Positions 23,033 to 33,987 of a stretch of 64,000 nucleotides of DNA are shown here, one piece after another (the first letter of the stretch is position 1; each line of letters starts with the position of its first letter). Source of the DNA: Planococcus citri (Eukaryota > Arthropoda > Insecta > Hemiptera > Pseudococcidae). The notes under the pieces were generated by a model, which had not been told where the DNA came from, ran no database searches, and saw nothing but the letters and a program-made list of their open reading frames with translations. Both the position numbers and the translations under genes were made by a program. The stretch spans positions 66,774,001 through 66,838,000 of the forward strand of contig NC_088679.1 of NCBI RefSeq assembly GCF_950023065.1, given 5' to 3'.

Positions 23033-24420
23033 CTAAAGCTTAAGGAAGGAAAACATCCCACGAAACCGAAAAAAAAACGACAACAAAATAGGAAAATTCA
23101 GCCACCTTAGGTCGTACGCTAGATCTGCTACTTCGACGTTTTTTTTCCTTTTTTTTTTCATCTTACTTTTTACATTCCCTTTACACTGAGAGCGTCGTCG
23201 TCGTGTTCGGTGTAACGTACTCGAATATAAATACATTATTAAGAAGAGAAAACGCAAAAGTAAACGTTGTCCGGCAATGGGTATAAGAAGACGTCCTTTA
23301 GAGAGAGAAAATTTTTAGTATGTGAAATATCTTTCGTCAATTCTGTACTCAGTCCCTGAAGAGAAAGCAACTTTTTCTAAGGGATAGGCAACCCACAGGG
23401 GCCGATTTCGTCCCCTTCGCAGATACGTGTAACGGTTTAGGGTTTAGATACAACGGGACAACATTCAAATCCTCTTTTAGTTTCCTTTTTTTTCCTAACA
23501 CTGGGGAGCAATTGTGCCGGATCGGAGAAACGCACGAGACGTAGAACGAGTTACGTGGTCTTATTTCCATCCTTATCCCCCGATCGTCCACCGTTTTTCT
23601 TTTTATTTTTCCGGAAAGCAAAAGAAATTCATATCGAATCTGAAAACCAAACTTCTATTCTAACCCTCAGTCGTAGATTTTTTTTATCTTTTTTTACCAG
23701 AGCGAGCGTCCCTTAAGGCGATATCTCAGTTTAGACAATCACTTTTTCTATTTTTTCGACCTGACCTCGATGAACGGCGTTTTTTTTTATTTATTTTTCC
23801 TCTTACTCTCTCTCTCTTTCTCTCCTTTTTTTTTTTACGTATACGAGAACGACGTTGCTGGGTTTTCTTTGCTCCTTCTACTTTCCGCCCTCGTGTTCGC
23901 CTTCGCGTATAACCGAGTTGGTATTTTTGTTACGTTATGTAATATAGCTTATCTCTTTACCATTTCTATATTCCATTTACGAGTCATCATAACTATATGA
24001 GCTAACACGTTATATGTTATACATGTATGTGTATTATGGCCGAGCTGATTTGAAAATTCATTTTTGCACATATCATCTTTTACGACATTTACTAATTGAA
24101 ATACTCGTACGACTCTCCCTTTGCGTGTTTAACCCGATTATAATCTTTGATGAGGTCTATACACTCTATACTCCCTCGCACATTTGCAACCTTGTCTGCC
24201 GAAGAAAAAAAACACCACCCCATTTATCCCATTGTTTTTTTTTTCTTCTCTCTATTTTAGATATATATTTCTATACATGGTCGAAACAAAAAACTACGTA
24301 AACTAAGCTATACGTACCTACGCTCAGTGTTTACTTTCAACTTGGAAGATTTCGTGAAGTATATTGTGTATGGGAACCAACCTCGAGCACAGCGTTCAGC
24401 AATAACTAATACATTAAGAT
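23033..24420. other. Unique CpG-richer block
   Basis: Mixed sequence with CG-rich patches and long pyrimidine tracts (23750-23830). Frames such as 23770-24000 are hydrophobic because of the T-rich DNA and are not credible proteins. It includes the 227-base segment that has a second copy at 28.0 kb. Confidence 0.4.
23454..23680 (+). repeat. 227-base segment duplicated inverted at 28021-28247
   Basis: From CGGGACAACATTCAAATCC to CCCTCAGTCGTAGATTT this is the reverse complement of 28021-28247. By eye there are only two substitutions, near 23595 and 23604, and no length change. Homology stops abruptly at both ends. The sequence is CG-rich and typical of its unique surroundings here, while the 28-kb copy lies in repeat-derived DNA, so this locus is more likely the source or closer to it. 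Confidence 0.9.
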
Positions 24421-26695
24421 GAACCTTCTGTTTTGGCATCTAATCCATCATTAGCGAACGGATGGTTTTGTAAGTTGCAAAAGATTATTGTAGCACTTTG
24501 TCTAAATAAAAGTTTAAACGAGATGGGTTATGATAGATTTTCCAATGCGGAGTGATTTTTCACCACGAAAATAGCGCCTTTTTAAGGATTAATTTCTTTT
24601 CGCTGGAATTGATGCAAGAAGACGCTATAGGGTCAAGATGGCCGGTAGGATAAACAGCAAGAACGATTAGGGTGGCTGGATTTTGTCGATATCACAATGT
24701 TGTGAAATTAGACTCGATGCGTTGTTGGTGAAATGCGGTGAAAATGATATTTTTATTTTCCATTCCCCTTCTCCCCTTTTCCTCGCACTATGCACAGTAC
24801 AGCCTGTGCTTTTCTAATGTCGCATCGCGATTTTATATGGTATGAGGTGCAGAGATTTATCAGATTATTGAGTATAAGATGACGAAAATTTCTTGAAAAA
24901 TGGCGTTTAATTTTCTTTTGAAACCCCACGAGACAATCTAATTTTTACAGTGGGTGTCCGTATAATTAAAGCCATCAAGAACCGAACTGAACCTGAAAAT
25001 TCTAACCAGACGCCCCACGTAGAATTTGAGATGCTCAATCGATTGGCGTGAACAGTTTTTTGGTTTAAGTCTCCTTATCCTTCCTTTCAACTTTTCGAAT
25101 TCCAATTCAATACCTTTCCAATGACAGAGTTTTACAAAAAAAAAGGGTTGAAATTTATTGGATGCGATAGTCAAAATTTTCCAGGTCAATTTTTCGTTTT
25201 TCCATTGTCTTTGGGAATTACTTACAAGATTTTTTTTGGGAAAGGGAGTGTCACAAATAGGTTTTTGGAGAACAACTCAAAAATTCTCGATTAGCATTAA
25301 AAAACTGCAGACATCATGAAATATCGAACAAATATCATCAAAAGGAAAGAAATATTGCAAAAATTACAAAAAAAAAAAAATTAAAAACTGCGTGATCAAT
25401 AAAGAGTTTTTTAAAATAATCTAAAAATGAATACAGTTTGAATGAAATTAAACAAAATTTAGTAAGAGCTGAAGAAAGAAGTTTTCCTAGATGGATCAAA
25501 AAAAGAAAAGAGTTTGCCCATCAAAGGCCACCTGTACATATAGATAAATTTGAAAGATGGCTAAAACGAAATGAAACACCACCCCTCTCTACCCAAATAT
25601 TGAAGAAATTCCCAGCATAAAGTTGTGTTGAAAATATAGTATGGAAAAATCAGGATAAAAAACGCGAAATTCCAAATTGTGTTGAAATATCATCACTTTT
25701 TTATGTTTTTTGAAGTTGATTTTATTTTTATTTTTATTTTTTTGGTATACTTAATAGTCTTTTAATATGTTTTGAACCCTTTTATGTTCAGTTTTTATAA
25801 AAATTTAAAAAACATTTTATCATCTTTTGCCAATTTTCACTAATTTTAAATCTTTATTTTGTGTTTTTATGTGATTTTAACATGTTTTCAACACTTTTTT
25901 TTATACAATTTGCTAAAATTCGTGATTTTCTACCACTTTTGAAGATTAGTTGAGGAGGTGGATAGCAAAACGCAATAACTCCATTTTTTTTTTTTTTTTT
26001 GGGGAAATTAGGAAAAATTGTCAGGAGGGGAAGGGTGGGGGGGGGTCGAGTTCCGAAATTGGTGTCAAATGAAAGGGGAAGGTGCCACAAATAAAATTTC
26101 CACTCAATTTCAAAATTTCGGTCACCTGGGTAAGCACAGTGAGGAAAAGAAAAAAATGTTATTGCGTTTTGAACGCAAATTTTTTTTTTGGTGTTTTTCT
26201 GCAAAAAAACGTATTTTTTATTTGAAAAAATTGAAAAATTATAGAAAAAAAACTTATGTTTAATCGAGAATTTTCGATAAAAAACAATTAAAAAACTGCA
26301 ATGCGAAACTCAAACAATTCTTGTGTGTGATATGGCATTCAGAGAGTGGCAACGAAAGCACAATTTTTTTAAGTAATTCCTACCCAACGATTTTCAGTAC
26401 CCACCCGATGAAAAAAAAACAGTGTTAACATATCTGCGCAACTGAAATGTATAAAAAGTAGTGGAGTTATTGCGTTTTGCAAACAAAGTCTCATTTTTTA
26501 ATGTATTTAGCTCTAAAATCAGACTTGTTTTCCTCGATTGCGCTATGATATTCAACTGATGGACAAAATCTGACACCGGGAATGGATTCCCCGTTGAATT
26601 TTACATAAGGATAGATATCAAACTCAATTTTTGTAATTTTGGAGTTATCGCGTTTTGCTATCCACCTCCTCAGTTAATTATTCTATTACTCGACT
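24421..26695. other. AT-rich noncoding stretch
   Basis: Mostly A/T runs. A 60-codon frame at 25438-25620 (EERSFPRWIKKRKEFAHQRP) has a protein-like composition, but no real ATG start, no family match and no splice support. It may be a fossil of a transposon protein. The phrase GCAAAACGCAATAACTCC and its relatives recur near 25965, 26160, 26465 and 26648. Confidence 0.4.
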
Positions 26696-26699
26696 CAAG

Positions 26700-27084
26700 T
26701 GCACTTTTCTATTCTAATTAGCGATAAAATTTGTATGCAAGAAGATATAGTCTTTTCCAAATTCTTGATTCACCTTAAAACTGTTGACTGTCTTCCTCTC
26801 ACCACAGACTCAAAAATTGATTCTGATCTCCCATATGCCTGTGACTCATATCTCCATAAAGTCTCTTCCATTCTAATCTGAACTTCATTCAAGTGATTCA
26901 GCTATATCCTATTCCTCCATTATATCCAGAAAATCTTGCAAAAACTAAGAAAAATCTTCTCTCATTTGATACATCATTACTTGAATACTCTCAACTCAAC
27001 ACTCACATCCATTTCTTTTTACACAGATGGTTCTTCAGCTACCGTGCTTGTTCAGTATGTACTCTTTCCTATGAACTATACACT
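26700..27084 (+). pseudogene. Non-LTR retrotransposon RNase H pseudogene, 5' part
   Basis: The frame ending at the insertion carries SISFYTDGSSATV near 27015-27050. Its YTDGS is the first catalytic-Asp strand of retrotransposon RNase H. Upstream sequence (26720-27000) is low in A/T runs and looks like decayed coding sequence of the RT-RNase H linker. The segment ends in the 8-bp TATACACT (27077-27084), which recurs at 29331, where the domain continues in the same frame. It probably belongs to the same broad clade as the RT pseudogene at 11.7-13.7 kb and the fragment at 35.9 kb. Confidence 0.7.
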
Positions 27085-27695
27085 AGGGTCTGCATGGGTC
27101 TGTCCAAAAGCCCACCAGCCAAGCCTAATACAAAACTGGTTGGGTCAGGCCAGGCTTGTCAGGCCTATCAAGCTTTGTCGGGCTCTGTACACAATGGCAC
27201 TCAACGCATGCAATGCTGTGATACGCTGTGAGTCACTGCATTCAAGTCAGGCCGGGCTGGGCATTGTCGAACTTGTCCTGAACGATGTTGTTGAAGTAAG
27301 TTATAACAGCTATCACATACCTGTTAGTAATCGGTATCACAAAATGAAACCCAAACCTGTTAGTTGTTAAAATCAGTTTTTATAAAACGATTATTTCAGT
27401 ATTGCTTACGCATCGGCAAAGAAATCCTTATCTGAATTGTTGCGCACACTTATATGAGCACAGGTGTGTGTCTGTGAGAGTCAGTATCCAAAAGCGATAG
27501 TGATACCAACGGTTTTATTAGCGACATCACTTCAAATAAACTTGTTATAAAACGATATGAATAAAAATTTTGCATAAAAATTCATTACTCTGTTCAAAAA
27601 CAGAAAAATATAATTAAATTACGTTTGCTGCCAAAATTAAACTTGTAAAAATAAAAATCAAAAAAAAATTTTTTTCAAGAATTTCTTCCAGAGGT

Positions 27696-27765
27696 GTAAT
27701 TTGAATCCATACCTCGGTTCAGTAAACCATTACTACTGCCACACTGCTACCGCTGCAGCTAACAA
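27696..27765 (-). other. Weak tRNA-like sequence (possible SINE relic)
   Basis: On the minus strand, GTGGCAGTAGTAATGG resembles a polymerase III A box. A later GGATTCAAATTAC resembles a B box (consensus GGTTCGANTCC) at tRNA-like spacing. The stems do not pair convincingly, so it is not a functional tRNA. Confidence 0.18.
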
Positions 27766-27882
27766 AATAGTGTTTTTGAGCAGTATACATGTTGCCAATG
27801 GCAACTAGGTGCAGTATAATTCGGAGGGTATTTTTTTGGAAGCGAATTTACCGCAAAAAAACAAAATTGACCAAATGGGCCC

Positions 27883-28248
27883 TTCTTAGAAAAACTTTAG
27901 TTCCGTTTTTCTCCGCTTGGGGCGCACCTGCGGTCTTGATACTTTAACACGTGATAGTTGGATATGTTCTACATCGAAATCCATCAAAACCTTGATTATC
28001 AATTCTCTCGACTTTTCCACAAATCTACGACTGAGGGTTAGAATAGAAGTTTGGTTTTCAGATTCGATATGAATTTCTTTTGCTTTCCGGAAAAATAAAA
28101 ATAAAAACGATGGACGATCGGGGGATAAGGATGGAAATAAGACCACGTAACTCGTTCTACGTCTCGTGCGTTTCTCCGATCCGGCACAATTGCTCCCCAG
28201 TGTTAGGAAAAAAAAGGAAACTAAAAGAGGATTTGAATGTTGTCCCGC
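27883..28248 (-). other. 366-bp inserted segment with 10-bp direct repeats and an open frame
   Basis: The segment lies between two copies of AAATGGGCCC (27873-27882 and 28249-28258), a likely target-site duplication. Most of it (28021-28247) is the inverted copy of 23454-23680. The remaining 138 bases have no other copy in this window. On the minus strand the whole segment is open and ends at its own TAA near the left edge, with SRRFVEKSRELIIKVLMDF then HIQLSRVKVSRPQVRPKRRK. This is a basic, protein-like tail. No poly(A) is seen at either end, so a LINE-made retrocopy is not proven. It may be a captured piece of a host gene, part exonic. Confidence 0.6.
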
Positions 28249-28520
28249 AAATGGGCCCATTACCTATGGAATGACACATATGCAAAGAACTAAAAGATAG
28301 AAAATCTGTATTTGAAAACAAATTCAAAACAACAAGAAAATACAATTAAACCAAAAACGTGTGAAATGGAACTGAATTCCAAAAATTTTCATGTCAAGGT
28401 GAAGAAGGGGTAGTACCCTCAAGTCAATGCTGGGTAGCACTTCGGAATGCAAAAACCTGTAGGCACTAGAGCAGTAATTCGGACTTACCCCAAATTCAGA
28501 CTTACCCTGGTGCACCTTAT

Positions 28521-29311
28521 AAGCAAAAGTCTCATTTTAATGTTGATGAGCGTATTACCACAAATTCTCATTTTAAAACAAAAACAGAGTGTAATAAAAG
28601 AAGTGGAAATGTGAACTTCACGTTGAATTTGAACAACTGTTTCAGTTGGAAATGAAGAAATCTGAAATTTTACTTTGATTTTGAGGTCTGCTATAATAAT
28701 GTAATTACCTACTTACGTCAGTTTTACAAAACTGTTTTCTTTGGTCAAAATTTTCAGAAAGCTTTGCTTTTTTGCTCCAAATTTTCCAAAAAGTAATTAG
28801 TTGCTTACCAAGATTATGAAAAATTTTACCATCAGTGATCTTAAAATTATGGTAAAAAATCTAGAACTCAAAAAACTGTGGATATCTGTCTTTTTTGTAA
28901 GAATTGTAATCAAGCTTTCAATTAAAAATTGATATACAAAAATCTTACTTTTTCTTGCCAAAATCAATAATAATATTACTTGTTTGTAAGTATGAACTGA
29001 AACTGTTAAAAGCTAAAAAACAGATTTTTTACCAAAATTTTGCCAAAAAAAACTTTTAAACTGTTGTCAAAATTTTCAGAAAGTTTTGCTTTTTTGTCAC
29101 ACAAAATTGGGGGTTTGTTGTCAAAATTTTAAAAAAATATGTGATTTTTCCTGAATTTTTGAGTGTTAAAACTCGATTTATAATCGCTCATGAGCCTTAT
29201 ATTGCGATTAATTTTGCATTGGTTTAAAAGGGGTTGCCGAGAGACAACAGGAAATCAGTATTAAAACAAAATCAGTGTTATAACCAAAAGCGTTATAACA
29301 AGCTTTTACTG
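28521..29311. mobile_element. Pogo-type MITE, left-truncated (copy 2)
   Basis: Matches the element at 12075-12684 from about AAAGTCTCATTTTAA onward, including TGAAATTTTACTTTGATTTTG and GCGATTAATTTTGCATT. It ends with the inverted terminus AAAGCGTTATAACAAGCTTTTACTG followed by TA. The left terminus is missing, and extra A/T sequence makes it longer than copy 1. The original CAGTAAAAGCTTG terminus is better kept here than on the right side of copy 1. Confidence 0.78.
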
Positions 29312-29330
29312 TACAAGTGTACCTACATTA

Positions 29331-29610
29331 TATACACTGGGTATACATAATATGTCTTTGAACACGGAAATTGAGAGCAGACTCGACAAAGTTGTGATCT
29401 TCACAGATTCACTGAATTCCATCTCTCTACTAAGATCTAAATCCAAGCAACATTCAATTGCCTCAGAAATCTCATCTCTCCAATGTGACATGGATGCTCC
29501 TATAATAGGTAGCCTGAATTCCAGCACACTCAGGAATTCTGGGAAATGGAACAGCTGACTTACCATTAGCAGCAAAGCAGTCACTAAAGATGTCATAGGT
29601 TAATTGCCAT
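29331..29610 (+). pseudogene. RNase H pseudogene, 3' part
   Basis: After the right TATACACT the frame continues with VVIFTDSLNSISLLRS (29390-29435), the catalytic FTDS strand of RNase H. About 140 bases later, one frame over, comes GILGNGTADLPLAAKQSL (29530-29585). This corresponds to the conserved GI-x-GNE-x-AD-x-AAK helix, with Glu changed to Gly. A stop follows. At least one frameshift lies between the two motifs. The end of the domain is caught up in the three-copy tandem repeat that follows. Confidence 0.75.
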
Positions 29611-29825
29611 AAATTCTTTTTTCAGTTTAAAATTTTTAATGGAACAGCTGACTTACCATTAGCAGCAAAGCAGTCACTAAAGATATCATAGGTTAAATTG
29701 CCATAAATTCTTTTTTCAGTTTAAAATTTTTAATGGAACAGCTGACTTACCATTAGCAGCAAAGCAGTCACTAAAGATGTCATAGGTTAAATTGCCATAA
29801 ATTCTTTTTTCAGTTTAAAATTTTT
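29545..29825. repeat. Three-copy tandem repeat, 93-94-base unit
   Basis: The unit starts AATGGAACAGCTGACTTACC and ends near TTTTTTCAGTTTAAAATTTT. Copies begin at 29545, 29638 and 29732. They are almost identical, with one single-base length difference in copy 1 and an A/G difference in copy 2. The first part of each unit is RNase H coding sequence, so the expansion postdates the retrotransposon. The units contain TTTTTTCAG and GGTTAA strings. Confidence 0.95.
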
Positions 29826-30539
29826 GTTGTCTGAGTAATATGTATTTTTGTAGTTGGGACTTTACAATTTCATCATGGTAATGATTTCCTCATCGTGAAA
29901 TTTTCTATGCTTGTCGTGCTAACACCCTTTTTTGTTTTTGGCTAAAGTCGCACCTATTTGTTTTGATGTTATCAAAAAATGTCTTTGACTAATGTTTTTT
30001 AGTTTTTTACTCATGTTGTTGAATTATTTTTGAAAAGAATTTCCGATTTATATTAATTTCATAATTTGTTAATTGTTTTGCTGGAAATGAAGGATTTGAG
30101 ATTTTTCAACAGTTTTCTTTTCCAAAATGATTTTTCTTTGAAAGCTCAACTTTTTTGTGATTTGGCCAATTAGGCAGGGTACTTCATTACACTTTTCAAA
30201 GCAACTTAGAAAACCTCCAAAGGGTTAAAATTTGAAACGCCAGTAGAAAAGTGATAGCACATGTTGAAGGCCCGAAACTTCCCACACTCTTTTGAGATCC
30301 CCCACCCCCCACAACATTTTTCGGATCCCATTTCCAATTTTCTATCAAAAAAAGAGTCGAGGACACCCCACCTTAACACCCACCGGTCAACTTTTCGGTA
30401 TAAATTTTCCATTACTGGAATGGCTATAATGGTATCATTGCCTCGATCTCATCATTACAAGTACATACGTAGCTCAACAACAGTATGGAATTTCAATACA
30501 CACGTGTAAAACACCACATCCCCGCCATGACCGACTCTT
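29826..30539. other. Noncoding stretch
   Basis: No gene or repeat family recognised. Frames at 30206-30509 on opposite strands overlap one another. Confidence 0.35.
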
Positions 30540-31975
30540 TATATACCCTATACCGATGAAATAATCGCGATTTCAATGTTTCACACCGGAACGCGAGACG
30601 GTTAAACATGTTGTAAGTTTTAGATAAATAAATACCACATATACCGGTAGCCGGTTGATCGTTAAAACAAAAGGGATATTACACTTTTAATGCTTTTACG
30701 CTCCATAGAATAATAGAAGATTTACGTAGTAGCGCCTTCTATACATATTACGAGCGGTATATCTCTTGTTTCGTGTGAAAATGGCGATTCGTTTGATTAT
30801 ACTAAAATGTTGCTGTGCAGTGAACAAGTGCCTTGTTTCTCGACCGTCCACCATGTATATTTCATAGCGAGTATTTTTAGTATGTATCATTAAACGAGAG
30901 ATAAAAGTAATACGGGGATGCTTTATGGGTATAGAATTGCAGGAATATTCAATTTTATTCGTAGAATGGTCGTCTTCTCGCTTGCGGTCTCGAGTCCGGA
31001 AAATAATTCCAACTTTTCATTTCGCAGGTCACGCAAGGAAAGTTGCGGATGATTTACAATTCAGAAAGAATGGCGAAATATTATTATCGTATACGAAGAA
31101 CGATAATTGGAATCTTCTTCGGCTCGTCGTGAAGCGTCTGAGCGCAGATCGGCTCGGCTCTCGAGCAAACTACACATACATATAAGGGTAAGAGAGCAAA
31201 ATCGGACCCTCGTGGTAGTTGGAAAAACATGCGCGTGCTTATTTTAAGGAATAAAGGAGAGCTGTGCCACCGCCCGCGCCATTTGCTCCATCGTCACCGT
31301 CACCGATATTATGCTATCGCAAATTTCATCCCGTGAAACAGTAATCAAAATGCCTTCGTCGTTCTTCCTCTTCCCTCTCGCATGGCTTGGCTCTTTTTTT
31401 TTCTCTCCAAAACTCTATCTCGTTAATAAGAAACGGGAATAAAGTGTGCGCGAGTCCTATGGGGAAAAATAAGAAGAGAAGGATTAACCACGTTCGAGCT
31501 CGGGATGAAGTTAATCAGCGCGCCGGTCTTTTTCTCTTTTGCCAGTGACATATGACATCATATTTATTTGTCTATACTCGTCGAATAAATCTACCATTTT
31601 CGTATTCGTTTTTCTATCACTATTGCGTCGCTTGTGCTGGATGGCGTTACCACTGATGCTGCTGTTGCTCAAAGGCTGCGCACTTTTCGAGATAAGCCGC
31701 TTTTCTCTGTTTCATCGTACTTTCCTCTTTTTCCCCTCCTCCTCCACCTCTTCTTCTTCATCTTCTACTTCGTTTTCATTTTCCTGCTCTTCGTCGTCTT
31801 CGTTGCTGCATGGTTTCGTATCGTATACACGTTTATCCGATTTCTCGCTTATTGGCTCATTAAATAATAAGCATTATCGGCTCGAAACACGTGGAAAATT
31901 TTTAATTGGCTTGTTTATCGTTGAAAACCATTTTGGATTATGTTTCGATTCGAATACCAGACTATAGGTTGTACG
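30540..31975. other. Unique CpG-richer block
   Basis: Mixed sequence with CG dinucleotides. TTTATATACCC lies at 30539, a GTAAGTT donor-like site at 30613 and an acceptor-like CATTTCGCAG at 31028 within an 86-codon frame (30925-31185). None of these assembles into a recognisable protein. A C/T triplet-rich tract (CTTCTTCTTCATCTTC type) spans about 31736-31805. Confidence 0.4.
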
Positions 31976-32163
31976 TTTCGTACAAATCAGTCTATATTTT
32001 TGATACATATTGATAAAAAAAATACTCTGAGAGTTGTTTTTAGACAAAAAAATATAACTCATCGTTGGGGTAAATTTCGACATGGTTTTTCAAAACTACA
32101 AAATTTCAACCTGAATTTCCAAAAGTGTAAGACAAGAATGGCCCAGTATGAAATTTCGCTCTG

Positions 32164-32409
32164 TACTCTCTAAATTTGAAACAGTCAATTTTCACTGCTT
32201 AGCAGTCACGACATTTTGTCTTTTTAAAAGCAGTAGTTTTTTACTGCAAAACAGTGAAAAATCTACTGAATTGGTCAGTAAAAAATCATTTTGACTGGCC
32301 AATTCAGTAGATTTTCTACTGTTTTGCAGTAAAAAACTACTGCTTTTAAAAAGGCAAAATGTCGTGACTGCTAAGCAGTGAAACTTGACTGTTTCAAATT
32401 TAGAGAGTA
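32164..32409. mobile_element. Hairpin MITE with TA-flanked ends
   Basis: TA-CTCTCTAAATTTGAAACAGT at the left is mirrored by ACTGTTTCAAATTTAGAGAG-TA at the right. The two halves pair nearly end to end over about 115 bases each (CAGTAGTTTTTTACTGCAAA, AAATCTACTGAATTGG). A central loop lies around 32285. TA ends fit Tc1/mariner-type mobilisation. The transcript would be a long, slightly mismatched stem-loop like a hairpin-RNA precursor. Confidence 0.88.
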
Positions 32410-33776
32410 GCGTACATTTTTTAATATCAACATCATACGAATCACAATAGCGATAAATTCTGGAAATCAGTCTACATACCTACACTCCACAGACTGAATC
32501 CTTATAAACCTACAAAAATTAATCATAGCTCATTTTAGTCATTAGGAAGAGGATCCACCAACCCTGAAAGACATCTCAATGTTTCTCAGTCATCTTGACT
32601 ACCTTTTCCGGCTTTTTCGAATCATTGTTATCATTTTAGTTACTCATAAAACAGAAAGGAAAAGCAAGATTACAATCAGGCCCTTGTGTCTTTAGAAAAA
32701 AAATTAATTATACTAAAAATTGTAGGTATTAAATTATCAGAATATCAAAGTGTCCAACAAGCAGAACAACCAGCTAAAGCAAGAAAAAAACAGGACTTTT
32801 GGAGGGATATATTTTTTAATGTTTTAATTTGAGGAAAGGAGGGAGCGAGGGTCAACATTTCTTCAATTTAGAATTTTATCAGGTCAAACTTTTCCCAATT
32901 TTGAAAAGAATTGAAAATATGATAAGAGTGGGATAGATAATTATTGGAGAAGAGGGAAATTATTTAAATTCCTATTAAATGGTGGTTAAGTCAATACTTA
33001 TTCCTTAGGGAAGGAATAATTATTTCACCCTGGATAGCTCAGATTAGTGGAGAGGTTCAATGAATACCATCTACTCTACTCATGAAGTTATTTGAAAGTA
33101 CCAAATAAACACACACATTCAACAGTTAGTATTAATTATGTGATTTATTGATATGTATTAAAGAACAACTAGAAAAAATACACTTTCAAGGTTAGCCAAT
33201 ATAAAATAAGTGCAAGATTATTTTATAATGGATACAAGCTCTGGCTTGCATCTTACGACTCGTGTTACTAACTAGAAAAATCTTAATAATAATGATAAGT
33301 ATAGGCTTATTAATTATTAATTAGCGATGAAGTAATGTTACATTATTAGAAATTGAGAGTAATTACTTACTATAGACAGACACTGTACACATTTTTTGCC
33401 TCTTTCTCAGGTGTCCCTAATACTAGACACATCTACAGAAATTTACACAAAGCTCCTTTTTGACGAGAGATATTTCCAATGGCTGGCAGGATCGGAGAAG
33501 TATCCAATGTACCATAATTAATAGACATACTTGTAATTCAAATAAAAATCATGTTGAAAGCACAAATTATCCATTCAGGAAAGTGGGCAAAGATAGGAAA
33601 GAGGGGCTGAGGGGAAAAGCTCTGCTGTCTATGGGTCTATATAAGTTGATGAAGAACCAGCCATCGCGAGTAGCCAAAACCAAGTAAAGTTGTTGGTTAG
33701 AGATCCGATGAACGAGCCTTCGAGCTATGAGCCACAGATCTATAACAACCCGTACAACAATGACCATGCTGATTTA
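32410..33776. other. AT-rich noncoding stretch
   Basis: No supported gene. A block at about 32795-32935 (GGAGGGATATATTTTTTAAT through TTTCCCAATTTTGAAAAG) is repeated in direct orientation at about 34921-35060. A 75-codon frame at 33460-33687 is not recognisable. Confidence 0.4.
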
Positions 33777-33987
33777 AATGTGAATATCGACCCATCCAAA
33801 TCCGTCACTTTTGGATGCCACATATCGATGTGAATTTCGACCCTGTGTGAGCTAATTGTCGATGTAATTGTCGACTGATGTTGATCTGCATTTGTTTCGA
33901 CAATTGGCTCGACACAGGGTCGAAACTCACATCGACAAGGGGCATCTAAAAGTGACGGATGCGGATGGATCGACATTCACATCAGAA
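33777..33987. mobile_element. Hairpin element with TCGA-rich arms
   Basis: The left arm ATGTGAATATCGACCCATCC is mirrored on the right by GGATGGATCGACATTCACAT. Pairing continues through TCCGTCACTTTTGGATGCC and TTCGACCCTGTGTGAGC against the right arm. The arms are about 85 bases with scattered mismatches and the loop is near 33880. No coding capacity. ATTTA occurs on both sides (33771 and 33992) as a possible short duplication. Confidence 0.75.

Larger units (their letters stand above)
27085..29330. mobile_element. Composite 2.25-kb insertion flanked by TATACACT
   Basis: The insertion interrupts an RNase H reading frame and is bounded by TATACACT at 27077-27084 and 29331-29338. An 8-bp duplication is the hallmark of hAT-type insertion. 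The left end begins AGGGTCTGCATGGGTC and is followed by a GC-richer patch of GGGTTGGGTCAGGCCAGG type, as in some hAT termini, but no inverted counterpart is found at the right end. The interior is mosaic: the 366-bp block with its own direct repeats (27883-28248) and a truncated pogo-type MITE (28521-29311). No transposase was recognised. A frame at 26936-27370 reads into the left part and is chimeric. Confidence 0.6.

Noticed and set aside
23770..24000. Hydrophobic 76-codon frame that looks like a membrane protein
   Set aside because: T/C-rich tract; any frame through it gives Leu/Phe/Ser.
27696..27765. Possible functional tRNA on the minus strand
   Set aside because: A- and B-box-like words are present but the acceptor and T stems do not pair; kept only as a weak SINE-like note.
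29331..29338. hAT element ends with terminal inverted repeats
   Set aside because: The 8-bp duplication is clear, but the inner ends (AGGGTCTGCATGG and TAATGTAGGTACA in reverse) do not match each other.
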